A stretch of 64,000 nt of DNA from Streptococcus pneumoniae (lineage in GTDB: Bacteria; Bacillota; Bacilli; Lactobacillales; Streptococcaceae), in contig NZ_CKYA01000003.1 of NCBI RefSeq assembly GCF_001113365.1, positions 165,592 to 229,591 on the forward strand, written 5' to 3'. Positions 33,074-42,180 of the stretch are shown one piece after another. How positions within the stretch are numbered: the stretch's first letter is position 1; each line of letters starts with the position of its first letter. A program made the position numbers and the translations under genes. The notes below the pieces were generated by a model. The model was not told the origin of the DNA, did not search any database, and saw nothing but the letters and a program-made list of their open reading frames with translations.

Positions 33074-33529
33074 CTATTCCTCAAGATGGATGTGTCTTAG
33101 TTGGCCGTTCCAATCTGGTAAGGCTGTTTTCAAAAAGGCTGGAACTAACTGGAAATTCTCAAGTTTATCCAAATCAATCCACTCACAAGGCTGCGTTTTT
33201 TCATCTTCCTGCATGGTCAATGGGGCATCTTCAAGCAAATTCACTAGATAATGAAACTCGATATTGTGATAGGAAACACCGTCCTGTTCAAAACGATTTT
33301 CAACCACAAAAGCTAGTTGCCCAGCTTGAGCTTCGACACCCAGTTCTTCCTTCACTTCACGGACTACCGCGTCTTCCGTGCTTTCATTGACTTGAATCGC
33401 ACCGCCAATAGTGTAATACTTGCCCTTATCTTTGGTGACTAGAAGCTTGCGATTTTGGAGAATCAAAGCTGTCGCCCGAACTCCAAAAACCGTATTTCCT
33501 GTTTTTGTCCGAAAGTCTTGTTGAATCAT
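33074..33529 (-). CDS. Nudix hydrolase (MutT family)
   Basis: This 151-residue protein has the Nudix box GGAIQVNESTEDAVVREVKE followed by ELGVEA, fitting GX5EX7REUXEEXGU. Substrate is unknown; it is not clearly MutT proper. The start at 33529 has AAAGGACAAGA upstream. It sits between mnmA and mnmG as in pneumococcus. Confidence 0.88.
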   Translation of the reverse strand: MIQQDFRTKTGNTVFGVRATALILQNRKLLVTKDKGKYYTIGGAIQVNESTEDAVVREVKEELGVEAQAGQLAFVVENRFEQDGVSYHNIEFHYLVNLLEDAPLTMQEDEKTQPCEWIDLDKLENFQLVPAFLKTALPDWNGQLRHIHLEE

Positions 33530-33669
33530 TCTTGTCCTTTCCCTTAAACGACACAAAAACAGTCAAAACTCCAAAGAAGTGCAGGACAAAAAAGCCTGCA
33601 ACATCCATGAGCTTTGACCATCATTTCTATTGCTGTTATTATTGTAGCAAATTGAGAAAATTTGTCAAT

Positions 33670-34791
33670 CTAAATGTACTGACAAACTTGTCCATCACGG
33701 TAAGCATTGTCAATCAAACCGCCACCGAGACACTCTTCGCCATCGTAAAAGACAACTGCCTGTCCTGGTGTAATCGCGCGTTGCGGTTCTGCAAAGATGA
33801 CCTCTGCCTTGTCTCCTTTGACATGGACGGTCACCTTAGAATCAGGCTGACGGTAGCGGAATTTAGCCGTACATTCGATCGTAAACTCCTCTGGCATGTC
33901 ACGAGTAAAGTGGACTTGGCTAGCCTCTAGGCTGGTTGACATGAGCGAATCATGGTAGAAACCTTGACCGACATAGAGGATATTCTTGCTTAGGTCTTTT
34001 CCGACAACGAACCAAGGGGCATTGTCACCACCGTGTTGCCCACCGATACCGAGGCCGCCACGCTGACCAATCGTATAGTACATAAGCCCTGCATGCTCGC
34101 CCATATCGCGACCATCTACAGTCATCATGCGACCAGGTTGAGCTGGCAGGTAGTTGCTGAGAAAGTTTTTAAAGTTCTTTTCTCCGATAAAACAAATCCC
34201 TGTCGAGTCTTTCTTCTTGGCAGTCGCAAGGCCTGCTTCTTCTGCGAGTCTGCGAACTTCAGGCTTTTCTAAATGTCCCAGTGGGAACATGGTTTTTTGA
34301 AGTTGTTCTTGCGAAAGCTGGCTGAGGAAATAGGTTTGGTCCTTGCCATTGTCCACGCCACGAAGCATGTGAACGATGCCATCCTCATCACGCGCCACTC
34401 GGGCATAATGCCCAGTCGCAACATAATCTGCACCCAAAGTCATGGCATAGTCCAAAAAGGCCTTGAATTTGATTTCCTTGTTGCACATAACATCTGGATT
34501 TGGCGTGCGTCCTGCACGGTATTCCGCTAGGAAATACTCAAAAACGCGGTCCCAGTACTCTTTTTCAAAATTGACAGAGTAGTAAGGAATGCCAATCTGG
34601 TCTGCCACAGCAGCCACATCCTTGTAATCTTCGGTCGCCGTACAGACGCCGTTTTCATCTGTGTCATCCCAGTTCTTCATGAAGATACCGATCACATCGT
34701 AGCCCTGCTCCTTGAGAAGAAGAGCCGTCACCGACGAATCAACACCACCACTCATCCCCACGACAACACGTGTTTTAGAGTTATCACTCAT
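33670..34791 (-). CDS. mnmA: tRNA-specific 2-thiouridylase MnmA
   Basis: This 373-residue enzyme thiolates U34 of Lys, Glu and Gln tRNAs. The PP-loop GMSGGVDSSV binds ATP; the catalytic cysteines lie in NPDVMCNKEIKF and GICFIGEK. The start at 34791 (MSDNSKTRVVVG) has GGGAGA upstream and gives the usual length. Confidence 0.96.
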   Translation of the reverse strand: MSDNSKTRVVVGMSGGVDSSVTALLLKEQGYDVIGIFMKNWDDTDENGVCTATEDYKDVAAVADQIGIPYYSVNFEKEYWDRVFEYFLAEYRAGRTPNPDVMCNKEIKFKAFLDYAMTLGADYVATGHYARVARDEDGIVHMLRGVDNGKDQTYFLSQLSQEQLQKTMFPLGHLEKPEVRRLAEEAGLATAKKKDSTGICFIGEKNFKNFLSNYLPAQPGRMMTVDGRDMGEHAGLMYYTIGQRGGLGIGGQHGGDNAPWFVVGKDLSKNILYVGQGFYHDSLMSTSLEASQVHFTRDMPEEFTIECTAKFRYRQPDSKVTVHVKGDKAEVIFAEPQRAITPGQAVVFYDGEECLGGGLIDNAYRDGQVCQYI

Positions 34792-34873
34792 GGTAAGTCT
34801 CCCATCTATTCGTTTATTTATACCCCTCGAAATTCTATTTACTATGACTTTCAATAGAATTTACTTGAGTATA

Positions 34874-35080
34874 GTCATTTCGTTTACTTTTAGTAGTAAA
34901 ATGATCTGGGAGACCATTTTAGCCTATCATCTTAAAATGAAAATATGATAGGCAACGAGTCGCAGGCATAACTTGAGTTCGCTCAATCAGTCTGGGAGAC
35001 TGATTGAGGTTATAAATAAGACAAGCTCAGCTTGCATCTCATTTCGAGTTAACGACGTAATAAAAGATAAACGAAATGAC
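34874..35080. mobile_element. 207-bp MITE/RUP-like element flanked by TA
   Basis: The ends GTCATTTCGTTTA and TAAACGAAATGAC are perfect inverted repeats, each flanked by TA (34872-34873 and 35081-35082), the target duplication of IS630/mariner-type transposons. Inside are several strong hairpins (GCCTATCAT/ATGATAGGC, CAATCAGTCT/AGACTGATTG) and no ORF. Pneumococcal RUP elements are also thought to be moved by an IS630 transposase, but RUP is about 107 bp, so this may be a different or composite element. It fills most of the mnmA-argH gap. Confidence 0.7.
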
Positions 35081-35086
35081 TAGTTC

Positions 35087-35125
35087 ACGATTGAAGGTCG
35101 TGTGTGCTTTAACGATTGAAGGTCG
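35087..35125. repeat. Tandem 14-bp direct repeat
   Basis: ACGATTGAAGGTCG occurs at 35087-35100 and 35112-35125, a 25-bp period, right beside the MITE end. No function is evident. Confidence 0.55.
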
Positions 35126-35167
35126 CTTGAGCAGTATTCATTATAACATGCTTGGTTGGAGAAGACA

Positions 35168-35202
35168 AGAAAGAGGCTGTCAATAGACCAACCTCTTATT
35201 CT
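35168..35202 (-). terminator. Terminator after argH
   Basis: On the minus strand AGAGGTTG pairs with CAGCCTCT (one mismatch), followed by TTCTTG. Confidence 0.65.
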
Positions 35203-35214
35203 GAACCTATCACT

Positions 35215-36609
35215 CTAGCACTTTCTAGCTTCATTCGCTTTCTTAGCGACTTCAATCTGGTATTTCACTTGGTCAAACCCTGTTCCTCCCAAGGAATTTC
35301 GTCTTTGAACAGCAGTTTTAGGTTGCAAGTAGACATAGATGTCCTCGGCAATGAGGGAATGATAGGTTTGCAATTCCTCCAAAGTCCAATCTTGAATATT
35401 TTTAGCAGACTTGATAGAGTCTAACACTAATCTTCCCACAACCTCATGAGCTTCTCTAAATGGCAAACCTTTCCCTGCCAAATAATCTGCTAACTCAGTT
35501 GCATTTGAAAAGTCCTTCTCTGTAGATTCTTGCATTTTTTCTTTGTTCACCTGCAAGCTGGATAACATACCTGCCAATACATCAAGGGAATTTAAAATCG
35601 TTTCGACCGTGTCAAACATTCCTTCCTTATCCTCTTGCAGATCCTTATTATAAGCTAAAGGTAAGGACTTCATGACTGTCAATAGTCCAAACAGATTCCC
35701 ATAAACTCTGCCAGTCTTTCCTCGAATCAACTCAGCCATATCTGGATTTTTCTTTTGGGGCATAATAGAGGAACCTGTTGTAAACGTATCTGACAAGGTA
35801 ATGAATTGGTACTCAAAGCTACACCAATTGATCATTTCTTCGCAAAAACGGCTCATATGCATCATGAGTATACTGGCATTGGATAGAAATTCTAAGATAA
35901 AATCGCGGTCACTAACAGCATCCAAAGAATTTGTATAAGGTTGCTTAAACTCCAGCAAATCGCTAGACAATTGGCGATCAATGGGGAAAGTCGTTCCTGC
36001 CAAAGCTGCCGCACCTAGAGGGCATAGGTCTGTATGCTGCTGGTTAAATTCAAAACGTTCACTATCTCTTTGAAACATATTGTAGTAAGCCATCAGATAG
36101 TGGGCAAAACTAATAGGCTGGGCATGTTGCAGATGGGTATAGCCCGGCATGATCGTCTCCACATGATTTTCCGCCAAGTCTAATAAAACACCCTTGAGAT
36201 GAGCCAGTTTATCTAGGACATGTCCTAGTTGCTCCTTGAGATACAAGTGCATATCTGTCGCAACTTGGTCATTTCGAGAACGAGCTGTATGTAACTTCCC
36301 TGCAAGGGGACCAATTTTTTCTGTCAGCAACACTTCCATATTCATATGAATATCTTCGTTTGCAATATCAAAATCAAGTTGTCCTTCCTCTAGCTCTTCT
36401 AAGAGCTCTTTCAAGCCTGCTTGAATCTTTTCTGACTCCTCCAAACTCAAAATGCCCGTCTGACCCAACATCTGAACGTGGGCTAAAGAACCAATCACAT
36501 CAAATTTAGCTAATTTCTGGTCAAAAGATATACTCGCACCAAAGCGCTCTACCCAATCTTCGACAGTACCTTCAAAGCGACCACCCCATAATTTTGTATT
36601 CTTAGCCAT
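35215..36609 (-). CDS. argH: Argininosuccinate lyase
   Basis: This 464-residue fumarase-superfamily enzyme splits argininosuccinate to arginine and fumarate. The signature TGSSIMPQKKNPD and the motifs TARSRNDQVATD and GYTHLQHAQP are intact. It is 28 bp downstream of argG in an SBP-argG-argH operon. Confidence 0.96.
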   Translation of the reverse strand: MAKNTKLWGGRFEGTVEDWVERFGASISFDQKLAKFDVIGSLAHVQMLGQTGILSLEESEKIQAGLKELLEELEEGQLDFDIANEDIHMNMEVLLTEKIGPLAGKLHTARSRNDQVATDMHLYLKEQLGHVLDKLAHLKGVLLDLAENHVETIMPGYTHLQHAQPISFAHYLMAYYNMFQRDSERFEFNQQHTDLCPLGAAALAGTTFPIDRQLSSDLLEFKQPYTNSLDAVSDRDFILEFLSNASILMMHMSRFCEEMINWCSFEYQFITLSDTFTTGSSIMPQKKNPDMAELIRGKTGRVYGNLFGLLTVMKSLPLAYNKDLQEDKEGMFDTVETILNSLDVLAGMLSSLQVNKEKMQESTEKDFSNATELADYLAGKGLPFREAHEVVGRLVLDSIKSAKNIQDWTLEELQTYHSLIAEDIYVYLQPKTAVQRRNSLGGTGFDQVKYQIEVAKKANEARKC

Positions 36610-36637
36610 ATCACATCCACCTCTCTATCCAATCGCC

Positions 36638-37834
36638 CTATTTGGCGCTTTTTTGAACCTCAGAATGAACCTTGGTTGGAAGTCCCCATAACTTAATAAA
36701 GCCAACAGCTGCATCTTGGTCAAAGGTATCTGCACTGGTATACGTCGCCAAATTTTCATCGTAAAGTGAATTTGGTGATTTCCGAGCCACGACCTGAGCG
36801 CTTCCCTTATAGAGTTTGACTTTTGCAGTCCCATTGACAACTTTTTGAGTCTCTTTAATATAAGCAATCAAGGCTTGCGTAGCCGGACTAAACCACAAAG
36901 CATTATAAATGAGATTTGATAATTCATTTTCTATGATTGGTTTAAAATGAGCCACTTCTCTCACAAGCGTCAAGTCCTCAATTTCCTTATGAGCTGTCAG
37001 CAGAGTCACTGCCCCTGGGCATTCATAGATTTCTCTTGATTTAATTCCAACCAAACGATTTTCCACATGGTCAATCCGTCCGACCCCATGTTTTCCAGCT
37101 ATTTCATTGAGTTTTTGAATCAAATCTGCCAATTTTAACACTTCTCCATTGAGGGAAACTGGAACACCTTCACTAAACTCAATCTCAATGTATTCTGGCA
37201 TATCTGGAGCTTGCTCTGGAGAAGTTGTGATGCCAAAGGCCTCTTCTGGAGCCTGATTCCATGGATTTTCCAAAATACCACACTCATTGGCACGTCCCCA
37301 AAGATTTTGGTCGACAGAGTAGGGATTGTCAAGGTCAGCAGGAACAGGCACCCCATTTTCCTTAGCATAATGAATTTCTTCCTCCCGAGACCATTTCCAT
37401 TCACGAACTGGCGCAATCACTTTTAAATTGGGATCCAAGGCTGCAATGGATACTTCAAAACGCACTTGGTCATTCCCCTTACCTGTACAACCATGAGCAA
37501 TTGTAGTCGCTCCTGTCTGATGCGCTATTTCAACCAATTTTTTAGAAATAAGAGGGCGGCTCAAGGCAGATACCAAAGGGTACTTTTGTTCATAGTAGGC
37601 ATGTGACTGGAGAGCCACTAGCACATAATCTGTAGCAAATTCGTCCTTAACATCAATGACATAAGATTCGACTGCCCCAACCTTAAGAGCCTTATCATGG
37701 ATGAAATCTAAGTCTTTCCCTTCACCCACATCCATACAAACTGCAACAACATCATAGTCTTTCTTTAGCCAGGTAATAGCAACTGATGTGTCTAAACCGC
37801 CAGAATAGGCCAAAATTACTTTTTCTTTACTCAT
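36638..37834 (-). CDS. argG: Argininosuccinate synthase
   Basis: This 398-residue enzyme joins citrulline and aspartate. The N-terminal PP-loop AYSGGLDTSVA and the later GCTGKGNDQVRFE and VDQNLWGRANECG motifs are intact. The start at 37834 (MSKEKVILAYS) has AAAGGAA upstream; the longer frame to 37885 overlaps the SBP gene. Other arginine-biosynthesis genes are not in the window, so the pathway may run only from imported citrulline. Confidence 0.96.
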   Translation of the reverse strand: MSKEKVILAYSGGLDTSVAITWLKKDYDVVAVCMDVGEGKDLDFIHDKALKVGAVESYVIDVKDEFATDYVLVALQSHAYYEQKYPLVSALSRPLISKKLVEIAHQTGATTIAHGCTGKGNDQVRFEVSIAALDPNLKVIAPVREWKWSREEEIHYAKENGVPVPADLDNPYSVDQNLWGRANECGILENPWNQAPEEAFGITTSPEQAPDMPEYIEIEFSEGVPVSLNGEVLKLADLIQKLNEIAGKHGVGRIDHVENRLVGIKSREIYECPGAVTLLTAHKEIEDLTLVREVAHFKPIIENELSNLIYNALWFSPATQALIAYIKETQKVVNGTAKVKLYKGSAQVVARKSPNSLYDENLATYTSADTFDQDAAVGFIKLWGLPTKVHSEVQKSAK

Positions 37835-37850
37835 GTTCTTTTCCTTCTTT

Positions 37851-38657
37851 CTATTTTTCAATGGATGCTTTAAAGGCATCCTCAATGAGTTTGTCTAATT
37901 CCCCAGAATCCTTCAGCTTTTGAATAGTTTTATCAACTGCTTCTTTCAATTCCTTGCTATCTTTTTTCATAGCGACCGCGTAGGAATCATCTTGCTCTTT
38001 TTCAAAATTGAGTTCTGCGATTGCTAAATCAGGATTATTTTCCACAAATCCCTTGGCAACAGGTTCTTCAAAAATAACGGCATCCACTTGTCCTGATTTT
38101 AAATCTGTGATTAAATTCCCATTTTTAGGCAGAGATACGAGGGAAGAATTTTGAAGCAAATCTTTCGCCATCGTCTCTTGAATCGAACCTTTCTGTGCTC
38201 CGACCTTTTTCTGCGCTAAGTCGTTGACAGACTGATAAGTGGCCAAGTCAGATTTTTTGACAATGAGCTTATTTTTTGAAGTATAGTAGGGAGTTGAAAA
38301 ATCGAACACCTTGCTCCGTTCATCTGTCTTAGAAACACCAGATATGGCAAGATCGGCTTTTCCTGATTGAACACTAGCCAGTACATTGTCAAAACTCATG
38401 GGAGATAGTTCCAATTCGACACCTAGTTCTGTTGCGATAGCCTTGGCTAATTCGATATCTGAACCCACAATCTGATTTTTCCCATCAACCACTTTTTGAT
38501 ATTCAAATGGAGCAAAATCGGGATTGAGAGCTACAACCAATTTTCCTTTGGACTTGATGGCTTCAATTCCAGCCGATTGATTATTACTACAAGCAAATAG
38601 TAGGGGGAGCATCACTAAACCAAACATCGTCATCAACACCTTCTTTATCTTATTCAT
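37851..38657 (-). CDS. Amino-acid ABC transporter substrate-binding lipoprotein linked to argGH
   Basis: This 268-residue lipoprotein has a signal peptide with lipobox LLFACS and the type-3 binding-protein fold (ALNPDFAPFEYQKVVDGKNQ, DLAISGVSKTDERSKV). It is the first gene of an operon with argG and argH, 16 bp before argG, suggesting arginine, citrulline or ornithine as ligand. No permease or ATPase is adjacent. The start at 38657 has GAAGGAGG upstream. Confidence 0.88.
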   Translation of the reverse strand: MNKIKKVLMTMFGLVMLPLLFACSNNQSAGIEAIKSKGKLVVALNPDFAPFEYQKVVDGKNQIVGSDIELAKAIATELGVELELSPMSFDNVLASVQSGKADLAISGVSKTDERSKVFDFSTPYYTSKNKLIVKKSDLATYQSVNDLAQKKVGAQKGSIQETMAKDLLQNSSLVSLPKNGNLITDLKSGQVDAVIFEEPVAKGFVENNPDLAIAELNFEKEQDDSYAVAMKKDSKELKEAVDKTIQKLKDSGELDKLIEDAFKASIEK

Positions 38658-38697
38658 AACAAAGCCTCCTTCATGTTTATTCTTTTTGGTTGTATAA

Positions 38698-38726
38698 ATA
38701 ATACTCCTATGCTTATCGTTTGTCAA
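38698..38726 (-). promoter_or_regulatory. Promoter of the SBP-argG-argH operon
   Basis: On the minus strand TTGACA (38726-38721), 17-bp spacer, TATTAT (38703-38698): a near-consensus housekeeping promoter. Confidence 0.85.
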
Positions 38727-38730
38727 GCCT

Positions 38731-38752
38731 AAATTGAAAATTTTTTCAATTT
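38731..38752. promoter_or_regulatory. Palindrome AAATTGAAAA-TT-TTTTCAATTT, candidate ArgR box
   Basis: Perfect 10-bp arms around TT lie 4 bp upstream of the -35 of the argGH operon. The core TGAAAA..TTTTCA resembles ARG boxes (TGAATWWWWATTCA), so ArgR/AhrC binding is inferred. Confidence 0.5.
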
Positions 38753-38757
38753 GAAAC

Positions 38758-38800
38758 AAAAAAACCTAGAAATCCTACATAAAAATGTCATTCCTAGGCG
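38758..38800 (-). terminator. Terminator of the lactococcin-type operon
   Basis: On the minus strand CCTAGGAAT pairs with ATTTCTAGG (one mismatch), followed by T7. Confidence 0.75.
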
Positions 38801-38862
38801 TATTTATGCTATTTCTCTCTGAAAACATGAGTATTCAGCCAGTCAAAAGAAGCCGAACGAAC

Positions 38863-39504
38863 TCATTTCCCCTCGCCCAATTCAATGATACGATGACATT
38901 GTTGGGCTACATAAGCATCGTGGGTCACAATAATGACTGTTTTCCCCTCGCGATTCATCTCTAAGAGAAACTTCAAGACCAAATCTCTATTTTCAGGATC
39001 CAGAGAACCTGTTGGTTCATCGGCTAAAATCAGCTGGCTGGGTTTTAAGATGGCTCTAGCAACTGCAATTCGTTGTTGTTCCCCACCAGACAACTCGGAA
39101 ACCTTTTGATACAACGTAGCTGACAAACCTACTCTCTCTAAAATTTCTTCCACCTTTTTGAGCTTGTCTTTCTTAGACAATTTCACATATTTCAGTGCCA
39201 GCATAAGATTGTACTCGACCGTTTCATCATCAATCAGGGCAAAATTTTGAAACAGATAAGAGATATGTTCACGGATTATTGTTTGTGACTTGGCAGAATT
39301 AACCGCTAGATTTGTCTGGTCAAAAATCTCATACCGTCCGCTATAATCACCATCTATCAAACCTAATAAATTTAACAAGGTCGACTTACCACTACCACTC
39401 TTGCCAACAATGGCTACCAAATCCCCCTGATCAATCCTGAGAGATAAGTTATCCAAAATCACTTTTCCCCCAATGGTTTTGGTAATATTTTCCAACTCAA
39501 TCAT
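38863..39504 (-). CDS. Bacteriocin-associated ABC transporter ATP-binding protein
   Basis: This 213-residue ATPase has Walker A GKSGSGKST, signature LSGGEQQRIAVARAI and Walker B LILADEPTGSLD, in the MacB/LolD-like class found with lactococcin-972 operons. It overlaps the 702-residue membrane protein gene by 4 bp and probably forms a transporter with it for export of, or immunity to, the lactococcin-like peptide. Confidence 0.9.
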   Translation of the reverse strand: MIELENITKTIGGKVILDNLSLRIDQGDLVAIVGKSGSGKSTLLNLLGLIDGDYSGRYEIFDQTNLAVNSAKSQTIIREHISYLFQNFALIDDETVEYNLMLALKYVKLSKKDKLKKVEEILERVGLSATLYQKVSELSGGEQQRIAVARAILKPSQLILADEPTGSLDPENRDLVLKFLLEMNREGKTVIIVTHDAYVAQQCHRIIELGEGK

Positions 39505-41609
39505 AAGATGCCCCCTTTCAATAACTCTACTAGACTTCTTTTCTCCATCCTAGAAGCCAAGCCTAGCACAAATAGTATATCCAAACATGTAAAGCCTGCA
39601 AACAGCAGGAGTGGCAAGAGCGCATGGGCAAAGAAAATCAAGACTAGAAGAGGCAGACTATAGCCCAGCAAGAGCAGAACGAGGAGAGGACGATAGCGAT
39701 CGACCAGTTTCCACCCCATAAACTTCTTGGTAATGATATCCCTGCGCTTCAACAAGAAAGTAGTAACGAGTAAAAAGTAGGAAATCATCATGCTAAGGAG
39801 ACCAAACAAAGCAAAGAGTATATTAAGATTTCGAACTGCATCTCGATAAGAATCCACTTTCTCTTGTTGAATGGCTTGAATCGATGAAAATTTTAAATAA
39901 TTCCCATCTGATAATTTCTCAACTAACTCCGTAATCACTTTTTGATTTTGTTCTGTATTTTCAACTTTCATCGGGTTGTTTAAACCTGTCGTTGACAAGC
40001 GAGTCTTTTCTTCCCACATCATGTCTTGATCATTTACTAGACTAATGATTGGATTGTGGAGATTTTCCTTTCGCTCATTATTATAAGGGAAGAAAGACCA
40101 ATCTCCTTCATAGTAGGCAATTTCTACATCCATATCTTCTATTGTTTGCTTTTGCTGATCTTCATACCTCAGAGAAAGATAGGCGATGGATTTTCCCAAG
40201 AATTGATTCTTGCCTTCTTGTCCTTTGTCACTGGCTGGCATCAAAATAACTTTTTTAGTGCCGGTATCTGGTAACTTGAATCCCTTGCTCTTTAGAAAAT
40301 TGCTATTAGCATAGTAAACATCTACCTTATCAGGCAGTTGGTAGTTCTGCACTTGTTCAGCTTTGATGACTGGTTTGATAGAAAGACTCGCACTTCGCAC
40401 ATAGTTTACTTGTATTTTTGCTAGCAAGTCTTGATAAAATTGGTAGAAATAATCTGTAGATTTCCCTGACCCTGCTAGCTCTTCTTGCCACAGATTATCA
40501 TTGAGTTTGAAGGTTTCTAAGGTCAGGTAATTACCTTGACTTACCCACTGTTGCTGATAAGCAAGTTCTTTGTTTTCTTGTTCTAAACTTCTGCCCACCC
40601 CAATCAGTAAGGCCGTCAGTAAAATAGTTGTCCCTATTTTCATCACATAATTGAAGATAAGACCAAGTTTGACAGATGAAAAACCTTTCAACATGGAACT
40701 GACTGTCATTTTCTGAATCATCAGGTAGGTCAGCCAACTGATGAACAAATATAACTGTAAAAGCAGAAATTGGGATAAGAGTAAACTTGGGAACAGAAGT
40801 TTTGGCCTGTAGTCCAGCACTAAAAATAGTCCCAAGTCAATGACAAGACTTCCACCCAAGAGAAGATAAAAATTAGTCTTTACAAAACCAGCTAAAATCG
40901 CCCCGCTTTGAAAACCAAGTAACTTTTGAACCCCCACTCGTTTCATCTCCATCATCGGCTGATAAACTGTTACTAACACAAGAAGTAAAATAGCCAAGAC
41001 AAAAACAATGGCAGATAAAAGCAAATCTCGATTTATGACTTCCACTGCACTTTTATAGGTAGGCTCTAGCAAGGTAGCCTGGTCTATCTTGAAAAAATCG
41101 CTCCATTTCTGTACAATCCTATCCTTATCCATCTCTTGTGTAGAAGTTATCGTATAGCGACCATTTAAACTACGAGATGTATCCTTGATATAGGTTTGAA
41201 AAGTTATAAGCTGAATAGGCTTGGCTTTTAGAAAGGTCGGTATCGTATCAAGTTTATTAGAAATTTCTTTATTACTGTAGACTCCTTCACCATCTGTGGT
41301 AAAATCAAGAGAAGAAATCCCAAACTCTTGGTAGGGGAAGGTATCTTTATCAAAAACACCAGACTTGATTACCTCATCACCACTGTCTGTTTTGATGATG
41401 GAGACTTTGTACTCCTTTGATACATCCTCAAAAAATCGAAGAACAGACGCTGCAGGTTCGTTAATATCTTTCAAATACAAATCCAAAGAATCTACAGTCT
41501 TTCCCATTTCCCGAATCCGAACCGCTTCACGTGTGTAGTTTACATTAAAAACAAAAAAAGTGGTACACAGCAACAGCAGAAACATACAAAGATGACTGAT
41601 TTTTTTCAT
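39501..41609 (-). CDS. Bacteriocin-associated integral membrane protein (DUF1430-type)
   Basis: This 702-residue protein has an N-terminal helix, a large extracytoplasmic domain, four helices around residues 200-335, a second large outside domain, and three C-terminal helices. That layout is typical of the membrane partner of the lactococcin-972 ABC ATPase, with FtsX-like topology. It lies between the bacteriocin gene and the ATPase. The role, immunity or export, is assigned from family context. Confidence 0.85.
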   Translation of the reverse strand: MKKISHLCMFLLLLCTTFFVFNVNYTREAVRIREMGKTVDSLDLYLKDINEPAASVLRFFEDVSKEYKVSIIKTDSGDEVIKSGVFDKDTFPYQEFGISSLDFTTDGEGVYSNKEISNKLDTIPTFLKAKPIQLITFQTYIKDTSRSLNGRYTITSTQEMDKDRIVQKWSDFFKIDQATLLEPTYKSAVEVINRDLLLSAIVFVLAILLLVLVTVYQPMMEMKRVGVQKLLGFQSGAILAGFVKTNFYLLLGGSLVIDLGLFLVLDYRPKLLFPSLLLSQFLLLQLYLFISWLTYLMIQKMTVSSMLKGFSSVKLGLIFNYVMKIGTTILLTALLIGVGRSLEQENKELAYQQQWVSQGNYLTLETFKLNDNLWQEELAGSGKSTDYFYQFYQDLLAKIQVNYVRSASLSIKPVIKAEQVQNYQLPDKVDVYYANSNFLKSKGFKLPDTGTKKVILMPASDKGQEGKNQFLGKSIAYLSLRYEDQQKQTIEDMDVEIAYYEGDWSFFPYNNERKENLHNPIISLVNDQDMMWEEKTRLSTTGLNNPMKVENTEQNQKVITELVEKLSDGNYLKFSSIQAIQQEKVDSYRDAVRNLNILFALFGLLSMMISYFLLVTTFLLKRRDIITKKFMGWKLVDRYRPLLVLLLLGYSLPLLVLIFFAHALLPLLLFAGFTCLDILFVLGLASRMEKRSLVELLKGGIL

Positions 41610-41663
41610 AAAAGTACCTCCACTAAAGTTCTCCCTCTCCTAATAGAAGAGGGAGAATTTCAC

Positions 41664-41948
41664 TTAAAATCCATAGAAATATTCCATTCCTGTTGGTGGA
41701 ATTTGATTAAGGGCAGCTTTAGCCCAAACCTCGGGATCTTCACGATCCTTAGAGATTCTACCTCCATGCTTAACAGTTGCTGTATGAGATCGAGTAGAAT
41801 GTAAATAATCAGAATATCCAAAAGTTCCTGTCCAACCTACTCCATAGTTCCATTGACCACCATCAACCCATACTGCTAAAGCATTTGTAGTAGCAAGTAT
41901 ACCACATACCATTAAAGATGCAACACCAATTTTAACTAATTTTCTCAT
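41664..41948 (-). CDS. Lactococcin-972-family bacteriocin precursor
   Basis: This 94-residue protein has a Sec signal peptide (about 25 residues, cleavage near ALA-VW). Its mature part has the lactococcin-972 pattern: WNYGVGWTGTFGYSDYLHST, RSHTATVKHGG, VWAKAAL and an aromatic end (EYFYGF). Lactococcin 972 blocks septum formation by binding lipid II. It is followed by the DUF1430 protein and the ATPase. Upstream on the same strand lies a 28-residue peptide gene. Confidence 0.88.
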   Translation of the reverse strand: MRKLVKIGVASLMVCGILATTNALAVWVDGGQWNYGVGWTGTFGYSDYLHSTRSHTATVKHGGRISKDREDPEVWAKAALNQIPPTGMEYFYGF

Positions 41949-42060
41949 GATTTATTTCTCCTATTATTGAGAGCTGTTCCGTAAAAACAGCTATAGTAAT
42001 TTATCAACAAGTATCGTAGTCCATTGGACTCACCTTCCTTTCATTTTTACAACTAGCGCA

Positions 42061-42147
42061 TTATATCGGCCAGTTCCATGGGAAAACCGTAGCAATGCTG
42101 AATAAGAAAGCAAGAAGAACTAAAAAGCGAAAAACTTTTTTATTCAT
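42061..42147 (-). CDS. 28-residue Trp-X-Trp signal-peptide precursor (RtgS/ComS-like candidate pheromone)
   Basis: The ORF encodes a basic start (MNKKVFRF), a hydrophobic core (LVLLAFLFSIA) and the tail TVFPWNWPI. A GGAGGG ribosome-binding site lies 7 bp before the ATG. Peptides of this size with a WxW motif are pheromones of Rgg-type receptors (pneumococcal RtgS; ComS-type XIPs have WW). It is transcribed away from the regulator gene at 42331, which fits a pheromone/receptor pair, and is the first gene upstream of the lactococcin operon. It is too short for standard ORF callers. Confidence 0.72.
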   Translation of the reverse strand: MNKKVFRFLVLLAFLFSIATVFPWNWPI

Positions 42148-42180
42148 ACTTTTTCCCTCCTATCTGTATTTTGTATCTAT

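Noticed and set aside
33426..33608. A 60-codon minus-strand ORF with a hydrophobic start upstream of the Nudix gene.
   Set aside because: It overlaps the Nudix gene in another frame and has no ribosome-binding site.
41999..42025. Six-codon ORF (MDYDTC) on the minus strand with a good ribosome-binding site, between the WxW peptide and lactococcin genes.
   Set aside because: Too short to support; likely chance. It could be a leader peptide, but nothing else points to that.
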